Source: a virus
Length of the DNA stretch: 43,898 nucleotides
IMG/VR virus record: IMGVR_UViG_3300024346_000137
Span: 1-43,898 of that record
Direction: 5' to 3' (one strand)
The position numbers and the translations under genes were made by a program. Positions 1 to 6,653 of this stretch are shown piece after piece. The stretch's first letter is position 1, and each line of letters begins with the position of its first letter. A model generated the notes under the pieces. The model saw only the letters and a list, made by a program, of their open reading frames with translations. It had not been told where the DNA came from and searched no databases.

Positions 1-924
1 TTCTTTTTGCGATCTGTTTCTTTTTGGAGGAGAAGCTTGCGAGTATGACCTCATGAGATGTTTAGCACCAGCAGGTGTATCTACCGTGAATGGAGAATAG
101 TCTTCTGGGATTGGTGTTGAGATATGCAGTCTTCCTTGACAACGAATTCGCAGGTAAAGATACGTTCCACTTCCTCCCGGCGTAGCTCGCATTTCAACAA
201 AAAACTTGTTTTTGGAAGCTAGGTTTGATAAACGAGGAACACCAATAGCAGAAAGATTGGCTGGATCTGCACCAAGAATATAGAAACCTCTGTGGTCGTT
301 TTCTTTTCCACCAACTTGTGCATAATACACACCTTTTTGTGAATAAAGCGTTGTCATAAACTTTGCATGCGCAAGAACGTTGATGTTCAAGGCTTCGAGC
401 AATCCTCGTTCTTGTGCGGCTGCCCACGCCAATCGTGTGCATTTTAAACCATCTCCTGCAACGTTGTAAGCTTCGCCATCCTTTGTTTCTCTGAACTTTT
501 TACCTTTTACGATATACGTTCCTGCTGCAAAGTTTTTAAGAAATCTCCGCAAACGTTTCAACGCTCCACCGGTTCCAAGAGCAGCTTCAAGTACAGCTTT
601 CATTTCATCATGAACCTTTATCATGACTCTGCTTGTGCCAAGATCAGAAAGAAAACGTATATTTTTTGGATCGCTGATATCCCAGCTACTTCCACCGAGT
701 TGCGCTTTGAAATCTTTTTTGATTTCCAATCTATATGGACCAACGACATTACCTTCATTATCTTTTAGAGAGAATGCGGCATCCACACTATGACGATCAG
801 AACCTGCCCCAGCAATTGATTTAGGACTCATTCCAGCAGCTACAAGAGAAGATATGACTTGCTCCTCGTACCCAGCTCCTTCGTTCTCATATTCTTCGTA
901 TAAAAGATCTTCAAGTAGGATCAT
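1..924 (-). CDS. Partial putative PD-(D/E)XK-like nuclease with capsid-targeting-like N terminus
   Basis: The frame stays open for 308 codons from the ATG at 924 to the left edge, so the C terminus lies outside the window. The N terminus, MILLEDLLYEEYENEGAG, resembles the short helical leader followed by Glu seen on many proteins near 28-37 kb (capsid-targeting-like, possible LYE cut). Residues D48, E67-I-K69 and Q75 in a DAAF..YRLEIKKDFKAQ context fit the D...ExK core of the PD-(D/E)XK nuclease fold; this is inference by eye. Next comes a basic stretch (about residues 120-140), then a beta-rich region. A weak AAGG lies 12 bases upstream. It is divergent from the small gene at 982. Confidence 0.72.
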   Translation of the reverse strand, partial: MILLEDLLYEEYENEGAGYEEQVISSLVAAGMSPKSIAGAGSDRHSVDAAFSLKDNEGNVVGPYRLEIKKDFKAQLGGSSWDISDPKNIRFLSDLGTSRVMIKVHDEMKAVLEAALGTGGALKRLRRFLKNFAAGTYIVKGKKFRETKDGEAYNVAGDGLKCTRLAWAAAQERGLLEALNINVLAHAKFMTTLYSQKGVYYAQVGGKENDHRGFYILGADPANLSAIGVPRLSNLASKNKFFVEMRATPGGSGTYLYLRIRCQGRLHISTPIPEDYSPFTVDTPAGAKHLMRSYSQASPPKRNRSQKE

Positions 925-981
925 AATAACAAAACACCTTACACTATACATAGTAAGTTATAATTCATAGGAGTTACAAAC

Positions 982-1218
982 ATGAAAATCTGGCCAAGTA
1001 TTGAACGAACTTATCATAAACGAAAAGATGGTTATTACCAAGAGGTTGTCAGTCATTTTGTTCATTTCCAAGATGCGTCTGGGAATACGCAAACAAAACT
1101 TGACAATCAAACTCTTGGTGGTGTGTTTACCGAGAACTATACCCACAATTCATTTAGCGGTGTTGTGACGTTTATTGAAAACGGACAAGAAAAACGTCTT
1201 GTTGCTGTGGAGAAGTAA
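982..1218 (+). CDS. Small hypothetical protein, 78 aa
   Basis: The ATG at 982 follows a clear AGGAG ribosome-binding site (ATAGGAGTTACAAAC) and a TATAAT-like hexamer at 959-964. The product is soluble and beta-rich, with aromatic and polar residues and no signal peptide or membrane segment. I recognise no family. It is a lone plus-strand gene between a divergent nuclease-like gene and a minus-strand block, and it stops 5 bases before the convergent gene end at 1224. Confidence 0.65.
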   Translation: MKIWPSIERTYHKRKDGYYQEVVSHFVHFQDASGNTQTKLDNQTLGGVFTENYTHNSFSGVVTFIENGQEKRLVAVEK

Positions 1219-1223
1219 AACCG

Positions 1224-1556
1224 TTAGCCCAGCAGGATTTTTTTACCTTGTGTTGGTTGTTGATTGTTAACAATCAACTTACTGTCTTCGATAGTATCTT
1301 TGCACTCGCTAATCACTTTAACGATTTTCATCATGGAATCACGATTCTCTAGTTCGAGTGCTAGAAGATAAATCAGATAAAGCTTCATACGTTGTGAAAC
1401 GCCATATTGATTAATTGTTTTTACAATACCTCGGCATTCCATACGTTTTTCTTTTGATAGTTTGGTTTCAACATAGTTTGGAACAACATATGCTTCACCT
1501 TCAACTGTTTCGTTTTCATCTGTAAGCATACCATCAAAATTGCCTTCGTTACTCAT
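1224..1556 (-). CDS. Hypothetical protein, 110 aa
   Basis: Its ATG overlaps the stop of the upstream gene by four bases (ATGA, 1553-1556), so translation is probably coupled to the zinc-ribbon gene. The N terminus is acidic (about 20 residues). A helical middle with KEKRMECRGIVK and a run of leucines (about 60-75) follows, then a polar tail. No catalytic motif, signal or membrane segment is evident and I do not recognise the family. Confidence 0.68.
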   Translation of the reverse strand: MSNEGNFDGMLTDENETVEGEAYVVPNYVETKLSKEKRMECRGIVKTINQYGVSQRMKLYLIYLLALELENRDSMMKIVKVISECKDTIEDSKLIVNNQQPTQGKKILLG

Positions 1557-2011
1557 ACATCCTCCGTTGAGAAGTTTTCAATTCTCCAAAGTGTTTTCCC
1601 AGCCATTAACAAATATTTTCCCTGTGTATCTTCACCGTGAGTTTCTTTATATAAGATCACGGGTCGATCCCATTTTTCGTTTTGATAATTAAACTGTATT
1701 TGTTGCCATGCTGGCGTGTCAAGTTCATATTTGACCAACAAACCAACAAGTTTTTCTGGTAAGCTTGTTTTGATTTCTTCGATGTCTGGAACCAAATGAC
1801 TGTCTTCTTTTTTTATTCTTTCAGAAGTGTTTACTTCGGTTACTTTATGGATTGCACCACAGTTGTTGCATCTAGCATATGAAGGCTTGATTGCACCATC
1901 TGGGCTGATTACAGAAAACACAACAAACTTATGAAAAACAGGAGGATCGTGTTCTTCATATTGACGAAGAACACAATTACACGTTATTAGATGTTTGATT
2001 GATTCAAGCAT
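1553..2011 (-). CDS. Conserved zinc-ribbon-like phage protein, 152 aa
   Basis: Two cysteine pairs, C11-x-C13 near the N terminus and C48-x-x-C51 (ARCNNCGAIHKV), look like a zinc ribbon. The stretch PPVFHKFVVFSV between them looks like a beta hairpin. The C-terminal half has tryptophan-rich segments (TPAWQQIQF, KTLWRIENF). The pattern resembles uncharacterised proteins I associate with T4-like marine phages, but no function is known to me. The gene is translationally coupled to the 110-aa gene downstream. It may bind nucleic acid or protein; that is inference only. Confidence 0.72.
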   Translation of the reverse strand: MLESIKHLITCNCVLRQYEEHDPPVFHKFVVFSVISPDGAIKPSYARCNNCGAIHKVTEVNTSERIKKEDSHLVPDIEEIKTSLPEKLVGLLVKYELDTPAWQQIQFNYQNEKWDRPVILYKETHGEDTQGKYLLMAGKTLWRIENFSTEDV

Positions 2012-2053
2012 AACGACAGCAGACTGCCAAAAACAATAATAGAAACGTTGGAA

Positions 2054-2380
2054 TCAAGCGTGAACTTCTGCTGTCTTTTTGTTTTTTGGGAAGGTAGCTT
2101 TTGGGGCTACCGATTCGGTAGGGTTTTCATCGCCTGCATATGCATCAAGCTCACGTTTGATGTGTGCATGAAAAGAATCAATATTCTTAAGTTCGAACTC
2201 AGTAATCGAGATCTGGACTAGTCTAAGAATATGAGTAAGCACATCATGATCGATAGGCAAATTTTCTTTGCGAGCTTGCAATTGTATCCGATCAAATACT
2301 CCTTCTGATATTGAATGAATCAGTCGATGTACTTCACGTTCGATAGTTGAATCAAGTTTTACTCTTTGTGGATCGCTCAT
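2054..2380 (-). CDS. Hypothetical helical protein, 108 aa
   Basis: This is a mostly helical small protein with amphipathic segments (residues 10-35 and 45-80) and a flexible Pro/Lys/Thr-rich tail. There is no recognised domain, signal peptide or membrane helix. It lies in a minus-strand run between the zinc-ribbon gene (42 bases downstream) and the DUF458-type gene (51 bases upstream), so it is probably co-transcribed with them. The start at ATG 2380 is preceded by a GGAGACAAT stretch (CACGGAGACAATAT), a plausible ribosome-binding site. Confidence 0.66.
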   Translation of the reverse strand: MSDPQRVKLDSTIEREVHRLIHSISEGVFDRIQLQARKENLPIDHDVLTHILRLVQISITEFELKNIDSFHAHIKRELDAYAGDENPTESVAPKATFPKNKKTAEVHA

Positions 2381-2431
2381 ATATTGTCTCCGTGTTGCTT
2401 ATTCTTTTTATGAATATATGATAATGTATTG

Positions 2432-2917
2432 CTACTTGCTATGCTTATTTGCAATCCCAGAAGAAACAAAACTCCATGGTTTAAGAACACCCTCAAATCC
2501 AGAAGACGTAACATATCCTCGTAACTGGTCTGAAAACAAACTAGTAACTTCCCCAGCGTCAGGTGGAGAAGCATCGATATGAATAACTGGAACTTTGCCC
2601 GTTGTCTCTTGTATTTTGGTTGCGAGTTCAATTGCAAGAGTTACCTCGTAAAACATACGTGCTTTAACTTTAACAGGATATGCTCCCTTGAACTCTCTGC
2701 GATTTTGTTGTGAACTAGAATAATAATAAAAACCACCACGGCCCTTGCGATACACACAAACAACAGTAATGAATCGATATTCGTGACCATGAAGGTGTGA
2801 ATCTACACCTACAATCAACTCATAGTCAGTCGCATACATCGGATAGCTTTCCTTTATCCAAGCATACATCTCTTCATCAGTTATAACGTTACCATCTGCG
2901 TCGTTCCAAGTTCTCAT
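2432..2917 (-). CDS. YkuK/DUF458-family RNase H-fold protein
   Basis: The 161-aa product matches the DUF458 (B. subtilis YkuK) pattern. A first strand, LIVGVDSHLHG, carries D39. A second strand is FITVVCVYRKGRGG. Helices carry FYEVTLAIELA with E91, then VIHIDASPPDAG with D115, and a C-terminal GY-x-x-S-GFEGVLKPWS segment. D39, E91 and D115 are placed like the acidic triad of an RNase H-like fold. Family members are usually about 150-170 aa, so this is full length. The cellular role is unknown; nuclease activity is possible but unproven. No strong ribosome-binding site precedes the ATG, which sits inside a small inverted repeat (2916-2932). Confidence 0.8.
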   Translation of the reverse strand: MRTWNDADGNVITDEEMYAWIKESYPMYATDYELIVGVDSHLHGHEYRFITVVCVYRKGRGGFYYYSSSQQNRREFKGAYPVKVKARMFYEVTLAIELATKIQETTGKVPVIHIDASPPDAGEVTSLFSDQLRGYVTSSGFEGVLKPWSFVSSGIANKHSK

Positions 2918-2932
2918 AATGTTTTACATTAT
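2916..2932. promoter_or_regulatory. Inverted repeat over the start codon of the DUF458 gene
   Basis: ATAATGT-TTT-ACATTAT is a perfect 7-base inverted repeat with a 3-base loop, and it contains the initiator ATG of the minus-strand gene ending at 2917. It could mask the start codon in mRNA or be a small operator. It may also be chance in AT-rich sequence. Confidence 0.3.
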
Positions 2933-3010
2933 CACAATCAAATCGATTTTTATAGGTTTTCTTTTGGTAATCGCTACAATTGGCTCTTCCCCAGCGAGGC
3001 GTTTTAAAAA

Positions 3011-3721
3011 TTATCTCGCTTTTTGCCACGTATTTGGTTTGTTTTTCGTCTTTACGAGGAAGTTTGTAACGACGTATTGGCACAAATATTCTCGGCACAT
3101 TTTGGGTCTAACTTCATAAATCTGACATTTATACGTTGTTGGATTCATAAACTTGCACACATAACGTGGACCAAGAACCTGAAAACGTAAAAAAGGGTAA
3201 GCTTTTTTATCTCTGAACACTGCATTGTTTGGTGCATCTTTAAACAAAGTATCACCAATTACAACACCTTCTTCGTAATCGATCACAATATCTTGTCTAG
3301 AAAAGTTCATACCTTTCTTACGGAACCATTTTACAATATCTTTGATCCACTCTTCGTCAAGTGGACCAAGTACATGTTCCATGTCAACTGGATCTAAATG
3401 ACAACATCCACCTTTCAAACCGGGTACACCACAACAATTACCAAGACAAGTGTTCATCGCAACTTCGTCGGTAAAATGTTTGCGCTGATCTACCGGTTTA
3501 CTTTCCCACTCTGGGGCGTGATTGATGTTCAATACAGGCAAATAATACTTGTCACGATAGTCTTTTTCGTTGTTGGGATCAAGCTCTTTTTCTTTAATGA
3601 ATTTATCACGAGCAGGAGATTTAGCCACAGCAGCAATCTCGGCTTTCTCTTCCGCTGTGCGTTGTTTATCAAGCTCGACTAGATCCTCCAGCGAGATCAT
3701 TTTCTTTTGTTTAATATGCAT
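3011..3721 (-). CDS. YkgJ-like CxxxCxxCC cysteine-cluster protein
   Basis: The product has the Cys signature of the YkgJ family (putative zinc/iron-chelating): CLGNCCGVPGLKGGCCHLDP, then CKFM...CQIYEVRPKMCREYLC toward the C terminus. These could supply eight or more metal ligands. The family is common in bacteria and in T4-like phages; its biochemical role is not firmly known. I place the start at ATG 3721 (MHIKQKK); an upstream GTG at 3742 is in frame, and neither has a convincing ribosome-binding site. The first 50 residues are charged and helical. The gene diverges from 3808 across a long palindrome. Confidence 0.82.
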   Translation of the reverse strand: MHIKQKKMISLEDLVELDKQRTAEEKAEIAAVAKSPARDKFIKEKELDPNNEKDYRDKYYLPVLNINHAPEWESKPVDQRKHFTDEVAMNTCLGNCCGVPGLKGGCCHLDPVDMEHVLGPLDEEWIKDIVKWFRKKGMNFSRQDIVIDYEEGVVIGDTLFKDAPNNAVFRDKKAYPFLRFQVLGPRYVCKFMNPTTYKCQIYEVRPKMCREYLCQYVVTNFLVKTKNKPNTWQKAR

Positions 3722-3763
3722 GACATGTCTAGCATAACGCACACAAATCAGATTTCTAAAACG

Positions 3764-3795
3764 TTTTGTTTATAAGTCGCTACTTATAAACAAAA
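3764..3795. promoter_or_regulatory. 14-bp-arm perfect palindrome between divergent genes
   Basis: TTTTGTTTATAAGT, a CGCT spacer, and ACTTATAAACAAAA form a perfect inverted repeat centred between the starts of the YkgJ-like gene (minus) and the 198-aa gene (plus). Each arm holds a TATAAA hexamer pointing at its gene. A symmetrical bidirectional promoter/operator is the simplest reading; an AT-rich hairpin is the alternative. Confidence 0.5.
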
Positions 3796-3807
3796 TCTGG
3801 AGTTATC

Positions 3808-4404
3808 ATGACAACCTTAAAGCAAGCATATTCTAAGCATCAATCAAACCGTCTAATGGAAGCGAGATTAAGTCTTCTGGAGAAGGGCGTGTACCCTTTT
3901 GATGTTTTTCTCAAAGAGCATTCTGAGGCAATAAACGCCGCAGAGAAAATTGAACAACTGGAGGAGACTGTGAATCGATTCAAGACACAGGTTCCTACGT
4001 TGTATATGTTTGTGCAACAAAACTCTTTGGTTCTTCTTGAGGGCAAAGCACAACCAATCGCAATCAAAGCTGCAATGGTCAATTACACATTCATCTGCGA
4101 AGCGTTAAACAAGTGTGTTCATGAAGCCGTCAAACATATTGTGACCAAAGTTCCAGCAAACAAATCTTTGTTTTCAACATACAAACATGATGCCACTCAG
4201 CTTTTAGAGTTTTGTATCAAGAAAGCACAAGCCTATAAACTCATGGAAGGTAATGTCGATCCAATCGTAAAAACCCTTGCAGTTGAACTTGCAAATCTTT
4301 CAACAAATGAGCTGAGAACGCTTTGCGAAAGCGTACCAGCGATGCGTTTGTATGTCTCAAACGATGTTTATAATCAACTCACAAAAACCATGTTAGATGG
4401 TTGA
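3808..4404 (+). CDS. Hypothetical helical protein, 198 aa
   Basis: The ATG at 3808 follows a good GGAG (TCTGGAGTTATC). The predicted protein is almost entirely alpha-helical, with a charged KIEQLEETVNRFKTQV heptad-like segment around residues 48-63. It has no signal peptide or membrane span, and I recognise no family. Its end overlaps the convergent GroEL-like gene by 12 bases. The divergent palindrome upstream probably controls it together with the YkgJ-like gene. Confidence 0.7.
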   Translation: MTTLKQAYSKHQSNRLMEARLSLLEKGVYPFDVFLKEHSEAINAAEKIEQLEETVNRFKTQVPTLYMFVQQNSLVLLEGKAQPIAIKAAMVNYTFICEALNKCVHEAVKHIVTKVPANKSLFSTYKHDATQLLEFCIKKAQAYKLMEGNVDPIVKTLAVELANLSTNELRTLCESVPAMRLYVSNDVYNQLTKTMLDG

Positions 4405-5763
4405 CACAATAGCCCCAGAAGCTGTAAAATAACTTCCTGCTAAATTAGCGCCATACATTCCTGCCAAATATAAACCAATACTCGACACAGGCTTGTTGTT
4501 CTTAACCATATAGCTGTGCGCACGCTGCCAATCCTCTGTCAAACCGCTTGTATCGATTTCTAATGGCTTGCAAAAGCCATAGGTATACGCAGCCCTACAA
4601 GCTCTAATAGCGTTGTCTGCTGGGCCTTTAAACCGGTTTGCTGACCCTTTTGAAATATTGATCTTGACAATGTGTGCAAGTAGGTTTTGCATGCGTTTGG
4701 TTGTTAAATCGGTGAGATCGGATATCGATGTGTTTTCTGCCTGATCTTTGCGTCGTGTGTTTAGATAACTCAGATGTGCTAAAACATTACCTCTTGTTTT
4801 GCTGTTTTGAATTGTAAGAATTTTGTCAGTAAGAGACACACGCTCAACAGTTGGTAGTTTGTCATAATCAACATACGTTAACATCTCGCCTTTAAGAGTA
4901 GACACAACATCACCCCCAGATACCACAGCAATGTCATTAAGCATATTGAGTGCATCTAAAGACTGTTCCAAACGAATAGGCATGATATCAAACCCACCCC
5001 TCGTGTTGTTTGCATGCAACGTAGCAATAATCTCTTCAGAAAATCCTTGAGCAATAAACACCAAAGGAATCTTAGTCTCAAAACTCTTCGACAAAATTTT
5101 GTCTAGCTCACTTACCCTTTCAACCATACCATCAACAAGCAATATTTTGACATCGCTTCTTAGCCATGTCCCAAACTGAGGAATAAAACCATTAAATGGG
5201 TACATTTTGAAGTTATAACCAAACTGAAGTTCAACTAACGTATTTGGCTGGTCATGCTCCTCTAGCACAATATTACCTTCAATTCCAGCCAGTTTTGTAG
5301 CTTCTTTAACTGCCGTAGCTATATACAAGTCAGCAGTAATGTCATCGATTAAATCAGAGACAAGTTGTGAAGTAGCTGGATAGCAAGACTTCAATATTGT
5401 TTGAAGGTATTTCCCTCCTTCTCCTTGGTTGTGTTCCACTACTTCTTTATGTGTTATGTTTTCTTTTTTTACAAGATGGTATGCATGAGAGATAAACGAT
5501 CGAAGAAACAAACCGCTCGTATTATGGCATTTAAGTTCTAGCTGAAAACACGTTTGAAGCAGTTCTTGGTACAGCATGCGTTCCCAAGGATTTTCTGGAG
5601 TTAAAAGCTTTGCTATAAGCTGATAAGAGTCTTTTTGCAAATAGGTTTGATTTTGTTGAGAAATAGCAAGGGTTATTATATCTAGATTATTTTCAAGCTT
5701 TTGAAGGGTTTGAAGCAAGTTTTTTTGAGTGGACATTTTCTCGACAAAAGTGTTGTGGTTCAT
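4393..5763 (-). CDS. Divergent GroEL/Hsp60-like chaperonin, probably ATPase-dead
   Basis: The 456-aa product aligns by eye to GroEL across its middle: IEGNIVLEE...LVELQFGY (start of the apical domain), IPLVFIAQGFSEEIIATL, NNTRGGFDIMPIRLE, DIAVVSGGDVVS, and a helix DNAIRACRAAYTYG matching GroEL EDALHATRAA. In that alignment the ATP-site GDGTT is replaced by CHNTS (79-83) and catalytic Asp398 by N384, while a KDS near residue 44 may keep Asp52. The region after the RAA helix is only about 65 residues against about 140 in GroEL, so the C-terminal equatorial part is reduced. AAAGGA precedes ATG 5763. It may be a subunit or holdase for virion assembly (inference). Confidence 0.75.
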   Translation of the reverse strand: MNHNTFVEKMSTQKNLLQTLQKLENNLDIITLAISQQNQTYLQKDSYQLIAKLLTPENPWERMLYQELLQTCFQLELKCHNTSGLFLRSFISHAYHLVKKENITHKEVVEHNQGEGGKYLQTILKSCYPATSQLVSDLIDDITADLYIATAVKEATKLAGIEGNIVLEEHDQPNTLVELQFGYNFKMYPFNGFIPQFGTWLRSDVKILLVDGMVERVSELDKILSKSFETKIPLVFIAQGFSEEIIATLHANNTRGGFDIMPIRLEQSLDALNMLNDIAVVSGGDVVSTLKGEMLTYVDYDKLPTVERVSLTDKILTIQNSKTRGNVLAHLSYLNTRRKDQAENTSISDLTDLTTKRMQNLLAHIVKINISKGSANRFKGPADNAIRACRAAYTYGFCKPLEIDTSGLTEDWQRAHSYMVKNNKPVSSIGLYLAGMYGANLAGSYFTASGAIVSTI

Positions 5764-5786
5764 TAGATATCCTTTTATTTAAAGTA

Positions 5787-5794
5787 TATTTATA
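5787..5794 (-). promoter_or_regulatory. TATAAATA octamer upstream of the GroEL-like gene
   Basis: On the minus strand TATAAATA lies 24-31 bases before ATG 5763. It is identical to the T4 late-promoter core, so it may drive the GroEL-like gene. The reverse complement, TATTTATA, sits 17 bases before the plus-strand start at 5811, so the orientation in use is uncertain. Confidence 0.3.
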
Positions 5795-5810
5795 ACGAAG
5801 AGGTGATCTA

Positions 5811-6269
5811 ATGGCTACGAGTTCCGAACGAGAATTACTTGAGATGCTCGTCAAGAAAATGGGGGAAAGCTCTGCCCTCAACGGCGGCTTCGAAAAGTTA
5901 TGCATAATGATCGAACACATTCAAGAAGAGCAAACCAAAAGTGGAATAAAACTCGACAAGGTTTCGGAAGCCCTCTATGATCCAAACAATGGATTATTTT
6001 CCCGTGTAAAAGCTATAGAGTCAAAGCTAGACACCAACATCGAAAACTTGAATCGTAAGGTTGACAATATTCCTGATGTAAAGGATGATGTTGATGACCT
6101 AAAAAAATTTCAAGCGGCAGTGGAGAGCATTGCGGGAAAGCAGCTAGAAGAACTAAACGAACTCGTGAAGCTGCGTAAAAACCTCGCCCACGTTTATTGG
6201 GCACTTGCTCTTTCTGCCGCTGCTGCATTCCTGTCGATGCTTTTTAACCTCTGGAAGCACACAAATTAG
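5811..6269 (+). CDS. Coiled-coil protein with one C-terminal membrane helix
   Basis: A strong site (GAAGAGGTGATCTA) precedes ATG 5811. Residues about 30-125 are charged heptads (KAIESKLDTNIENLNRKVD, DVDDLKKFQAAVES) typical of a coiled coil. Residues about 127-148 (VYWALALSAAAAFLSMLF) form a single membrane-spanning helix followed by a short basic tail. The architecture recalls XhlA-type lysis accessory proteins and other phage spacer/tether proteins, but there is no sequence match I would name. It is probably an inner-membrane-anchored oligomer. Confidence 0.75.
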   Translation: MATSSERELLEMLVKKMGESSALNGGFEKLCIMIEHIQEEQTKSGIKLDKVSEALYDPNNGLFSRVKAIESKLDTNIENLNRKVDNIPDVKDDVDDLKKFQAAVESIAGKQLEELNELVKLRKNLAHVYWALALSAAAAFLSMLFNLWKHTN

Positions 6270-6343
6270 CCCTCACGCCTATACAAACGCCAAACCCCAC
6301 GCCACCATATTGTATAAACCCTCATTTCAAGGAGAAAACAATC

Positions 6344-6568
6344 ATGAGCGATTCACGTTTAACATTAGATGTTTGGTCAGAGTTCAAGGTTCTCGTAGAA
6401 GCAGTAGAAGCCGACGTACACAAGAACGCAACGAAGGGCAACCATTCGGCGGGCGTTCGTGTACGTAAGGGTGTACGCAAGCTTCGTCTTCTCGGAGCCG
6501 AACTTATCAAGGCAACCCTTGCTGCTGATGAAGCTCGCAAGGCCGAAAAGCTAGCTAAGTCCGAATGA
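6344..6568 (+). CDS. Small histone H1/Hc1-like basic helical protein
   Basis: The 74-aa product has the pattern seen in chlamydial Hc1 and in small phage/bacterial relatives: an acidic helix (EFKVLVEAVEADVHK), the turn KGNHSAGVRVRKGVRKLR, then a second helix of Ala/Lys/Glu. Hc1-type proteins bind and compact DNA; here the role could be DNA condensation or nucleic-acid binding (inference). AAGGAG precedes the ATG. It is followed directly by a strong terminator, so it ends a transcription unit and may be made in large amounts. Confidence 0.7.
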   Translation: MSDSRLTLDVWSEFKVLVEAVEADVHKNATKGNHSAGVRVRKGVRKLRLLGAELIKATLAADEARKAEKLAKSE

Positions 6569-6598
6569 CTAATCTTTTCAATTCGAAAGTATGATAAT

Positions 6599-6628
6599 AA
6601 AAAGGGCAGCAGGAAGCTGCCCTTTTTT
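6599..6628 (+). terminator. Rho-independent terminator
   Basis: GGGCAGC-AGGAA-GCTGCCC (6604-6622) is followed by a run of six T and preceded by a run of A, giving a near-symmetrical terminator after the Hc1-like gene. It separates that gene from phoH. Confidence 0.9.
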
Positions 6629-6653
6629 GTTGCTAAACTACTTAGGACTAGAT

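Noticed and set aside
2919-3119. Plus-strand 66-codon frame with a hydrophobic start
   Set aside because: It overlaps the antisense 3' end of the YkgJ-like gene, has no ribosome-binding site, and its hydrophobic start could be chance. Kept out, though a tiny membrane peptide cannot be excluded.
6591-6653. Longer start for phoH
   Set aside because: It would place the start before the terminator hairpin at 6599-6628. ATG 6654 has AGGA and begins with the PIN strand YILDTNVLL.
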